Source: Chimonanthus salicifolius (lineage: Eukaryota; Streptophyta; Magnoliopsida; Laurales; Calycanthaceae). From it: DNA of 64,000 bases. The notes below the pieces were generated by a model. The model was not told the DNA's origin, searched no databases, and worked only from the letters and a program-made list of their open reading frames with translations. A program made the translations under genes and the position numbers. Every line of letters starts with the position of its first letter. Positions within the stretch are counted from its first letter, which is position 1. Shown piece after piece: positions 13,201 to 25,200 of this stretch. The stretch is from assembly GCA_013350335.1 (NCBI GenBank), contig CM023534.1, forward strand, positions 12,057,542-12,121,541, in the 5' to 3' direction.

Positions 13201-16200
13201 ATCAAATAAAAGTCCAACTAGACAAAAAAACAAGAAATAAACTTTAACTTTTTAATTCAAAATCAAAAGTCAAAACTCATGGTCGCACTTGATCTATTTT
13301 TGGGGTTTTTTTATCAATTTTTGTCACATAAAAAAGCAAACATATAAATTGAAAATAGACTTGATGAACAGCAAGGGGACCAAACTTTAGCTAAAAATTC
13401 AATTTCTAACCACTTGATCTTAATGGTGAAAATCACTAGATGTCCTCTAAAAAATTCAAAGACGTCTGGTGATTTTGAACACTAAGATCAAGTGGCAAAA
13501 AACAACATTTGTCTAAAATTTGGTCCACTTGCAGTCAAGTCTACTCTTAATTCATACAATTGGATTTGGATGATTTAATGAAAATTAAAAATAAAATAAG
13601 ACAATCATTAGATAGAACAACTAAGGCTAAAACAAGCCAATTTCACTAGTTTCACCAAAATTGGGCCCGTCGCAACTGGAATAAACTCAAATAGCCTAGA
13701 ACAGACTTAAATGGAGCTCAATAGCAAAATTTAAGTGTTTTGTTCCATTTTTAGGTCACAACCATGTTTGCTTGTTTGGTTCCCAAAATCTCGCTCACCT
13801 TTTGCACACCTTGTCAATTTTTGGAGTATTTTTATAGATTTGAAAGATGGAGAAGAAACAAGAAAGAGTTGTGGAAGTCGAGAGAAGAGAAAAAAAAGAT
13901 ACTTATATACAACGAAGTCCCTAATTTGTGGAATTAGATCAAGATCACATAATCTAAGTATACTACTCCTAAGATAAGGCTAAACAAAAATTACACCCAG
14001 TCATGCTAATAATTACTTATATATAAAAAAAAAACTACCTCATCTCCAAGAAAGCTATCCATATCAGAGAGCTCATCATCCATAATACTCTCTTTACTTT
14101 CAAAAGAAAGCAGATCAGAAGGGAAGCCTTCACATTGTGGAAGAGATTTCTCAAGAGCCTGACAGATTAAACAGATGTAAATACCAATAGAACACTTTAA
14201 ATTCTTGAAAAAAAAAAAAGCAATCCAGAAATCAGAAATATAAATTTGTGGCTTCAATAATTACAATACTTAAAAGCAGGTACTGAGTACTTGTTTTATC
14301 AATTCATGAATGAGAAGGAAAACTGACAACAAAAGCACATTTTCCATTCAAACTTCAACACCTTAGCAGCAAACCAACTATTTTTAGTTAGCAAAGTACA
14401 AAAGGTGATGCAGAAATGAGTAGGAAAAAGGAGCATAAAATGGCTCATAAATAGCAGGAGGCTGTATGAAGGTGTACACCATTTGTCTCTCTGTAAATAT
14501 ATTAAAATACCTATGCTAATCAAAATCTGGAATTACGGATATGACAAAAAGACCAAAGCTCCATTTGCAAACTGCATATGAACCAAATAATCAAGAAATG
14601 GCTGTAGATTAGGCATCTACAAAAATTAGTAAGCCCCATTGGTCATTTCCAGCCATCCAACCAGAGGCAATGAGATGAATAGGTTAGATTGAATGGACCA
14701 TCTATTTTATGGCCTTATTCAATCCAGGATGGACAAAGATGAAAAAGAGTGGATTTTTAGTAGATACCCAATCCACAACCCTTCATTCCAGTACCATAAA
14801 ACAGACCACACCATCTGTCACATGAGTTAAAATTTGTGAATTCCTATGCAGTGGAGGTGAGGAAGTTGGAATTTGAAAGTCAATCCAACCTGAACCTGCA
14901 AGCTTATGCAACAAGTAGCAAGTTGGAATATTTTTCCATCAAAACACTAAAATTTTGGAATATGAGTTGCTTGACCCCCAAGCTTATGCAAGTCATCTCT
15001 CTTTTTTTTAGGGAAAACTTTTGTGAGTAATCACTAAGCTGTCATTATAATTTAAATAAATTAAATAAAAGCCTACAATCACATTCACTTGCAACTCTCC
15101 TAAATTGTACTCATATATTTACTAATAATAGTCACATCATTTATGACAATTGACAGCAGTAGAGAAAAACAAAACTAAAATCTACCTTGGTTATCCAGAT
15201 TACATCCAACTTTCATAGTTCATACCATTATTTTTCACGACACTCACTCAATGTCAAGGACTTCCTATCTTCAAGAAACCAGTTTCCAATATACCTATGA
15301 AACAAGTCTCACAAAATGTGTATCAGAGTTCACAGCATAATTAAAAACCCAGAAGCTCAATTCCACTTGAAATTTTATTGAGATAAGTTACTCAGCCAGT
15401 CTAAGTAACTATTGACTAGCAAACTTACTCGCCCTGGTGACCTATTGATTCGGGCAACTCAAACCAAGCTGCCTAATTGTAATTTAGACATCAATTTTAA
15501 CTTCCATGTGAGGCCTCATGCCAAATATTACACTTTAAAAACACACCCAAAAAAAGGAGCATTATCCAAAGGAAGAAAACTTCTCCCCAGCAATAAAGTA
15601 GATCTTTTTAATTCAACCAAGTTGCATATATGCAAGGGCAACTGCAATACGTTGTTTTGGTTGCTCATGTTATAGAGTCCAAACACAAGGCAAAAGTTGC
15701 TGGTAGCATTAGCTAGTGATTTTAGGACTATAACATGGTCAACTGGCCATTCTTGGATGATGTAATGATGCAGGATGGGGTTCAAGTCAAAGTAAGGGAG
15801 TTGGGACATGAGAATGCATCTAATCAGCTCACATTTTGTTATCTTAAACGACTCCCCAAAGGCTTGTTGGGAATCGACAAGGTGATCCATTATCCTCCAT
15901 TTGTTTATCTAGTGGCTGAAGCACTGAGTTGAATGCTCTATTGGCTACAAATTTGGGTTACTTCAGGGGTTTTAGAGTCGCCAATTCGAAGATTTTTTAT
16001 CACATTTGCAATATACTGATGATACGATGATCTTTTGTGATGGTGATGAAGAGTCATGAATCTTGTGGTAGTGTTGCAGTTGTTTGGCCTTTTCTCTGGG
16101 CCGAAAGTTAACTCTCAAAGAGTGAACTTTTTTGTGTCTACATGGATCAGGACGGGCTAGATATTCCAACTAATCTCATGAGATGCAAGGCAGGCAAGCT

Positions 16201-19200
16201 TCCTTCCACTTGCCTTGGCCTGCTGTTATGCATTGACTCCTCTTAGAAGGTATTCTGGTCCCCCATTGAAAATTTTTCAGAAGTGTATGTCAGCTTGGAA
16301 AGGGAAGTATCTTTTGTTTTGAGGCCCAATTACTCTCCTCAAATCAGTGCTAGCAAATCTTACATTTTACTTTCTCTCAGTTTTAAAATGTCCTGAGCGT
16401 ATCTGGAAAATGTTAAGAGTCAATTCAAGAATTTCACGCAGAATGATGAAACATGACGATATCGTCTTGTTCATTGGTTTCAAGTCTGCAAGCCCATGAG
16501 GCCTAGGCATTTGGCAGATCTCTGTTGTCATTAGGGCTTTGCTTGGAAAATGGCTATGGCAGTTGGGAGAAAGGGATGCATCCACCATGTGGAATACTCA
16601 TAATACCCATTCAGCGTTGGAATACTCATAATACCCTTGCAGTTGGGAGAAAATGGCTATGGCAGTTAGTCATTCATGTGCAGATGGTTGGAGGATTACT
16701 CGTAAATACTCATAATACCCATTCAGTGTGAAGCATATCAAGGACAATTATGTGGTCTTTCAACTCCTTTGAAGATTTAATGTATTGTAAGGTGAAAAAT
16801 GGAAATAAGGCAGTTCTGGACTGACCCATGGATTTATAACCAAACATTAAGAGATTGTTTCCACTCACTACAGCCTAGCACTTGATAAAGATGCTCGTCA
16901 CTGATCACGTCGCAGATGGAACTTTCACAATAATGAAGAGCCACATCTCATTATCTTACTACATGAGCATCAGAATATTCGGATTTCAGAAGGTTCTTAC
17001 AATTACAAAATTTGGAAGCCCAGCTGTGATGGATTTTTCTCGATGAGATCCTTCTACCATTGTCTTACTTCTCATGATCAGAGTATTCCACTCTTTTGTG
17101 GTAATCTAGGTGTTCGCCAAGAATATTAGTGTTTTCTTAGGTAGTGGGGCTAGATAGAGTGTTGACTACTGATAATCTCCATCATAGGAACCACTTTGTT
17201 ACTAGTGCCTGCTTGCTTTGCCTGAAAAAGTGTGAACCACCTCTTCAATCAGTGTCGATTTGCTGTCAAAAGTTCAAAGTGCTGTGGAGAATAAGTCTTC
17301 ATGCTATCTCATGGTTCATTTGAGCAGAACAGCACAGAATTCAATAAGAAAGTATCTGACGTCCAGAGAGTTGCAGCAAAAAAATATATTTTAGGATTGC
17401 CTCTTGGGCCTCTGCTCCACCAAGGAATTCAAGAATATGTCCATTTCAGAAGTTTGTAAAGCATGAAAGAGCATTGTGAACTTAAGAAGTATTGTGTTTT
17501 TGCCATCTATTTTTCATGTGTCTGTTTTTGCCATCTGGGTTTCACGTGCCAGCTGTGCATTCCTCTTTTCTGGCTCATGCGAGCTTGCTCAGTTAGAGCT
17601 TAGGTTGATATATTGTTTGCTTCCTTAATAGAAAAGTTACCAATTTGAAGAAAAAAATCAATAATGCATACTATTGTAAAAATAATAATAATTTCTTGAA
17701 AGGTAAAAAACAATAACCAATAATATATAATTATATAATACAATATTCACTTAAAGACTATGGGCCCACAACCAACATGCGTGGGGATAAAAATGTCTAT
17801 GAATGGGTTTGTTTTAGGGCCAAAACCAGCTTTGTTGGATATTGTAGCTATGGATTTGAAAGCCTCAAGCATAACATTGGAAAGATGTGAAAAAAGAATT
17901 AAATTTCAATTAATGGTGAATGTAGTTTAAACAGGATCAAGGTAGGGATAATGGCCCCACAGGATGGTCTGCGTATAGCCTTAATGTGGATTATTCTTGG
18001 ATGAATATTTTCAACATGTATAGAGGAATGACCAAGTCTATCCAATTGTTCTAAAATAGTAGTCCAGCCCACCTTGTAAAGCCTATTTAACACTACAACA
18101 GTACTGCAACCCACCTTTTAAAGCCCATCTGTTTATCTATCTATAAAGGAAACCAATGGATTTCAAATATTCTACTATCCACATGGAACTCAATGCCAGT
18201 AATGTGATAGACAACCACCTCAAGCCTTCTGAAGCCTTTCGAAAAAACATATCAATGTGAAAATCATTGCAATTCTACCTCAATACAAAAAGTCTCTGAT
18301 TAGCATTGGCTTTCATCAATGGTGCCCCACAATTCATTTGTGATTATGGCTTCTTTTGGTGCTTTTTATTAATATGCATCCTGTTAATGATGTTCTTATG
18401 GGTTTGTCTCCCAGAAAATGGTGGGTCTGCTATCGGTTTTAGTTTCATGTATAACATGATTTGGTCAATATGTTGGTAGGGTTCCATGGACTATGAGTTG
18501 AGAACATTCATAAATACCGTTCAAAGTTTCAGCCTATTTTTTGGGCTTTGTTCCTAACCAATGACGTGGGTTTCTTGGTTGCCTGAGCATGGTCCCTTCT
18601 CTCTCTTGTTTTGCAGTGCTTCTCCTTGGTGGTTCAAGGTGAGCAGCTTGCCCAGTTGGCCCCATTAGAGGCTTTGCCTCTGTGCTTCCCTGGTATTTTC
18701 TGTTTTTTTCACTTTGCACCCCTCAAATGGGATCCTCAACCTTCTTTTTTATCTCTTCTTCTAGGGGATATCCTCTGGAAATAGAAATTTTTTGTACTTT
18801 TCAACTAAAATGTGTATGAGATGATGAAATTGAGACGAGTTCTTTGGACCCCAAGTACATGACATTGGCAAATAGCCAACACTAAACCACATAACTGTCT
18901 ACAAGTTGGCATATCATACTTGAGACAATCTAATACACAAAAGAAAATGGACTGGTTTGAAAGCCATAGCACAATAATCCTTTGCATCCACATGTTGCAT
19001 AAGAGTCTCCTTGACTCATCAACCATCAATGCATATTGATTTTCAACCACATTTTAATCTAACACATAGTTCAAGGAAACAAAATAACAATGGAAAAGTA
19101 AAATAAATACACCAAAAATGTCAATGCAAAAGCACATTAAAATCAGCAACCTCAACCATATCATCGTGACAAGATCAAGAGTCTTAGAAGCCATCAACAA

Positions 19201-22200
19201 ACAAAGGACACCATTACTTTACTCACTGAGTACGTAAGGAGAGTTTCTAGTACTGCTTCTGTATCTTCTTCTCCTACATGTAAAACAGGTAAATAAAACA
19301 ATGTTATAAATGAAACCGTGAGTACAAGATTTCAAGGTAAAAACTATCAATTGTGTATCTCCGCTCGTAAAAGGTAGCAAACTTATGTGTGTACCATTTT
19401 CCTTAATTGCCTTAGCAACAATCTCTTCAGAGAAGCCCATTCCAACAAAATGAGAAATCAACTTTGACTTGGAACAAGAAGGACCTGCGTCCTGAAACAA
19501 AAAAAATAAGAAAAAAAGAACTCTACAGGATGAAATGATCACTTGTAAAGCATAACCAAAAAATTATTGTGCAATTAAAGCCATGTGTCACACTATGAAA
19601 GTTTATAAAAGGATAATAGAGGATCATTTAAGACAAGAGTCAAGTATCTTTAAAATCAATTCGAATTTGTGCCAAATACGTAACAACATAAGATATTTTT
19701 GCAGTAAGACAACTTATAGAGAAATTTAGGGAGAAGAGGAAAAACCTCTACATGGTTTTTATTGACCTAGAAAAGGCCTATAACAATGCCAAAGAAATTG
19801 ATATGGAAAACATTAAGAAATAAATACATTCCCAATGAATACGTAGAGTATTCAAGATATGTATGATGGTGCAAATGTGCAACTACCAATGTTAGAATTG
19901 TATGCAGAGAGACGGTAGAGATCCCAGTCAAAGTGGGACTCCACCAAGGATTTGCTTTAAGTTTGTACCAGTTCGCATTAATCATTGACAAATTAACATT
20001 AGAAACCCAAGATGAAGTGCCGTGGTGGATGCCTTTTGCAAATAATATAATATTAATTAGTAAAACAAAACAACAACTCCATATGTAGTTTTAATTGAAC
20101 AGAAGATAGTGAGAGTGATCCGATTAAAATTAGAAATGACTTAGTATCACACTGCAAGATGTTTAGATACTTGAGCTCCATAGTAGAATCTCATAAAGGA
20201 TCTAACTTAGATATAACTAATAAGATGGGAGCCGGGTGGGTAAAATGTAGACAAACTAACGAAGTTCTGTGCGATAAACGAATCCAAGATCACTTAATAG
20301 AGCAAAGTGGTTGGGCAATAAAAAAACAAATAGACAAAGTTAGGATATAGAGATACGTGTCATTAGATGAGTGGATTGATTCTAAGGATAGACGTAAAAA
20401 TAATTGCATTAGAGATTAAAAATAGCCCTAATAGATGACATATTGAGATAAACTTGTTTGGGGTGGTTTAGGAATGTAACTAAAAGACTAGACACGACCC
20501 CAATATGTAGAGCTGAGAGGTTATAAATTGTAGGCACAAGGAGGAGAGGGAAACCACTGAAAACGTAAGGGGTAAAATGAAAAAAGACATCATAGATAGT
20601 GGAGTAATTGACTATATGATTCATGACAGGGCCAAATGGAGAAGTAGATCTCAAAAAGGCAAACCCAGATAGATGGAATTTTTGGAATTTGATGATGATG
20701 ATGATGATACAAGCCAAGACCTTTCAAAGCCATTGATCCATGTGAGGCCTACCAAGTTGCTGCATACATGGATTTTCAAGAGATCTTGGTCTTAGGGGAT
20801 CTGCAATATATAACAAGAATCACCTACAAATGAGTTTGCACAAAAGTTCGGCGCAAACTTTGGATTGTGAGGCCCATAGTGAACCCAATGAATCCTCCGC
20901 CCTTCCCCCCCACCATCAGTAGATAAATGTGAAATTTTGAGAGCCTTAAGAAAGCATGCTTCTCTTATCCAATCAAGTTGAAATTTTATAGGCATCATAT
21001 AAAAGTCAAGGTCTTTCAAACCTACGCATACAAGTGGGCCCAAGTGGAGCCGTCGAAGAGTTTTACCAAACTTGGTGCAAACTAGTTTGCAATGTATTGA
21101 TATATATATATATATATATATCGCCCAAGTGGTCTGGTGGGGCTGACATGGGTGGGGCCAAGGATGGGGTAGAATCCATTTGAAAGGCATTTTTCATATG
21201 ATTTCAAAGGTCATGACTCTTAAAAGTCTCAAAATCAACGAAAAGAAAGGGAAAAACATTGATGGATTTCAATCCAATAGTGAAATCAACTCATAATGGG
21301 CTTAAATTTGTTAGGGATCCAATTCACAGGGCCCTAGTGGACCGAGCCAGTATGTATGTAAGAAGCCCAATACTCAAGGCCAAGCACATGAAAGCCCAAT
21401 ATCCAAGCTCTCTCCTACAGTGCCAAGTGTCCGGTGGAAGATGAAAGGAACAAAGAAAGAAAGGATAGTAAAGAGAGAGGAGAAGAGGTGGCGTCAATCC
21501 ACAACGATATTAGAATATCTCAAGAAAGGCAGCAGGTGTTGGCGCAATTTCCCATGCACGGAAGGTCTCCAGTGTGTAGATTTCAATTGATTCCTGATGA
21601 TCCTTCCACATGGGCGAATCATATAGTTTAGGGATTGTTTATTTCCTTGGTTTATTCATTTGATGTATTTAGAATAAAATCCAAGAGTTTACCCCCAGAT
21701 GAGGCAAGTCAATTCTAGGAGATATTCTCTACTTTATTTTCTAGATTTTAGATAGGAAAATATCCCAAACTTCCCTACATAGTGTGGTCCACTATAGTAG
21801 GGATAATTTGTTCTTTTGGTTACTTTTTCTCTATAAATACCTTCATGTATTAGGACTTTGGACACAAAATTGAATAAGAATTAAAGTTTAAAGAAACTCT
21901 TGGAGTTTTGTGTGGCTGCTAGCAGTTGACCTACTTAGGTCGATATTTCCAAGTAAGTATCGGTTTGTTTTAAGTTTAATTTCATGCTATGGACTTTAGA
22001 TTGAGAACTTTCATTCAATATCATTAATCTTCTGTTTCCGCACTTCTTGATCGAATTGGATTAGTTGAGACCTTAATCTAAGATCCATATGCATAATTAA
22101 ACTTCCGGGAACCTTGTTTTCGGTTTTGGATCTGTTTAATAGACCCTTGACAAAGGTAGAACCCTTTCACATATTGTGATTGGCTAGAAGGGCTCTCAAA

Positions 22201-25200
22201 CGCCATAAATCTGAACCTTAATTGCACTCTGAATCTGCGACCTACCAGTGAATCTACAAAATTCAATCCTAGACCTGCATCATTTTCTCTTAATGAAATT
22301 CATCTTATTATGTTTAAAGAAAGAAAAAAAGAAAAAGAAGTTACCTTCCATCATCCTTGAAATTTGCTTTCAATTATTAATTTATCATCCTTGGTCTGAT
22401 CCAAAATTCATGAGTCCTATTAAAGACATAAAGTCAATAACGGCTTCTATTTAATGTTAAAGAAAAATAATATCTCTCAAAACCAACCCACATAATATTT
22501 CTTTTCCCTTCTAATGAGTAAATCACCCACACAATCACCACTGCATTCCACAGTTACAGATGTAGGTATCAGCACCTCTATTGTGCTTTCAACAACCTGG
22601 TATGTAGGCAGAGATAATGAGGGCCAATACGTGTGTGATTTCATTATCTGCCAAAAGAATCTCAAAAATCAAACATATTCAAAACAATAATTTTTGTAAT
22701 CACAGGTGTATCAGATTATTTTAGTGCTGTACTTAGCCATTCCATCATAAGAACTGTTGTTTCAAGAACTAAAAATAATTTTTTTTGAAAAAAAAAAGGA
22801 TCACAAACCAAACCCAACACCCCACTAATGAGGGAGCATGCTTCTTCAATGGGCGTCCTCTGTTTCTCTAAGCATGCTTCTGGGTGTTTTTTATGAAATG
22901 TTAATCTCATTGATAAATAAAAGGCACCAGAGGTGCATAAAAGGATACAAGCAAACAAGAAAAAAGGAAAACCAAGAACCCCATACTCCTACCAACCAAG
23001 AAGGGAAGGCACCACTACAGAAAGAACAAAAGGTGGTGCCTCCGGTTGTGCCTAAGCTCAATAAATAGAATAGACATATATGCATGCAAATGCATATGCA
23101 TATATACATACAAAAGCACAAGCAAGCACTTCATTAACACACATGAATGTGCATGCGTGAATGCGCACACACACATATACAAGGAGTTTGGTATATGATG
23201 CAAAAATACAGATAACAAAATGGAAATGTATACAGCAAACAAGCATACAACCCCATTTATGAGAAACCAAGATACATTGATGAATAAGCATATCTTTTTA
23301 TAATGCACTTGCTGTAAATTTTGCTACTTCTTCATGAAACATTTTGCCTCGCTTATTTTACTTTTATTACATGAAGTGGTCTTTCAAGCATGTTAAATGT
23401 CAAATGACTCTCTATTATAAAGTTCATTACAGTAAATTCTTTCAAATACCCTTGCCTTCATAAATTCTTCTTTTTTCTAACGGTAAGGAGACTTATACCC
23501 TCCAACCTATGTGGCTACAACAATGCCTAACTGTGCTGTAGGCTCTCATCACCATTTACATATTTCTTACAATAAAAGTGAACTGCAATCATTACAAGTT
23601 TAACAACCTAGAACTATGATTTAGTTAAAGCATATCCCACAAAGTGTTCTATAAGGCATCTAGTGGGTATTGGGCATCTAATACACATCATTGATCATGC
23701 AAAGACTACAAATATGTGGTTATCTTACCATTTCATGAGTTCAAGAAATAGAACCCACCCAAATACCTACACCAAACCCGAGTCATACACAAAGGTTTTG
23801 CATGAGTTAAACAAATATTTTTCATGCATACACACACAAATGTGCACCTGTGCATGTGCATAAACATGCAAACAAACCCACAAAAGCATCAGGGTTTTGC
23901 ATTAGTTCAAGAGATAGGAACTTACCTCCATTTGGCTCGAACCTCCTCCTTGGGCAGGAATCACCAAAGATGGGCCAGAAGGGGCCCTAAAGCCCAAACC
24001 CCCTTCTCGAGTAGGAATTGCTCCAGATGGACAAGAAGTGACTGACGAGTTCGGGATTTCTGATTCATCTTCACTGCTCCAGCTGAAGCTCTCTTCTCCA
24101 TCAACACTCCCCCCCTACACACATGAAGATGTCTTAAGCATTTGAAGAGAAAACATAAACTATGACACAGGACAGAAAATGGCTCACCATTTCTTAAACA
24201 CCCTAACTAGATACTGTGAGAGTCCTCAAATCTGCTTTAGAACATAAATGCATGTAAGCTCCAATTTGAAAGTCCCACTAAAGTCTAAAGTAATAATCAT
24301 TATAACAAGTAATAATCATTATAACAAGGCAGCTAAATTAATGCCAATACATCATTCCACTTGCATAAGCCTCAAATAAGAAGAAAACGGCAATCAATCA
24401 CTTATAAATCTCAAATAATGCCAAAAAGTGACAGCAGATGCAGATTAAACCTTTCTTCAGCAATCAGGATCATTCATCTAGTTAGATCCATCATGGATAA
24501 TCCACGTGTCAAAGAGTTTTCCCAATTGGACAACCACATTCAATTGAGAAGTGACATGCATGGACAGTCGCAAACAGGAGATAGCAACAGTCCTTATCAC
24601 ATTGAAGAAAAATTACAAAATTTGGGTTTTTCTATGGATGACATTTCATTCTATCAACCACAGATGATGGTTCCCACCAGATAATTGATGAAAGGGCAGC
24701 ACCTGCACACAATGCTTAGCCCAAAGGAATATAAGATTCTAAGTTAACGATACAAGCAAAGAAAACTAACCCTTCAAGGGAATGTATAAACTCATCTAAT
24801 TCCAACAAAATTGCTTCAAAAGGTCCACCAAGGACACAAATATTAGAGCCTCACAGACCACGAAACACCAACACTAGACGCGACAAGGCACTAAAAATGA
24901 AACACCACATCTCCTAACCACTGAAAAACACCAAAATGACACAGTAAAGGTAAGGAAATTGAAAAAAAAAAAAAATGAAACAAGAAAATGAGAATTCATT
25001 CCAACCATGAAAGAAAGGCCACTAGCACTGACACCAAATACAATGACATTTACACAAATTGATGAATGCAAAATCTTAAAATTGAAACTAATTCAAGCCA
25101 CATGAGAATTCTAAATCACCAAAAAAAATGTATCAAATGTGACAACATCTAAAGACAGAATTTCCTTTTTCCTTCTCTTTAAGAAAGGTCATAATAGCAT

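Larger units (their letters stand above)
8561..14038 (-). other. DRM intron 5 (5.5 kb), LINE-filled
   Basis: Runs between exons 5 and 6. It contains plus-strand L1 fragments (about 9250-10740 and 11716-12360), a purine-biased plus-strand stretch at 10740-11560, and a foldback MITE at 13345-13565. The remainder is AT-rich without recognisable genes. Confidence 0.7.
19492..23925 (-). other. DRM intron 2 (4.4 kb)
   Basis: Between exons 2 and 3. Holds the plus-strand RTE relic (19690-20715), a (TA)n tract near 21103-21121, a possible LTR fragment with a CTCTATAAATACC TATA box near 21830, and a LINE-like 3' tail on the minus strand near 22860-23060. Confidence 0.65.
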
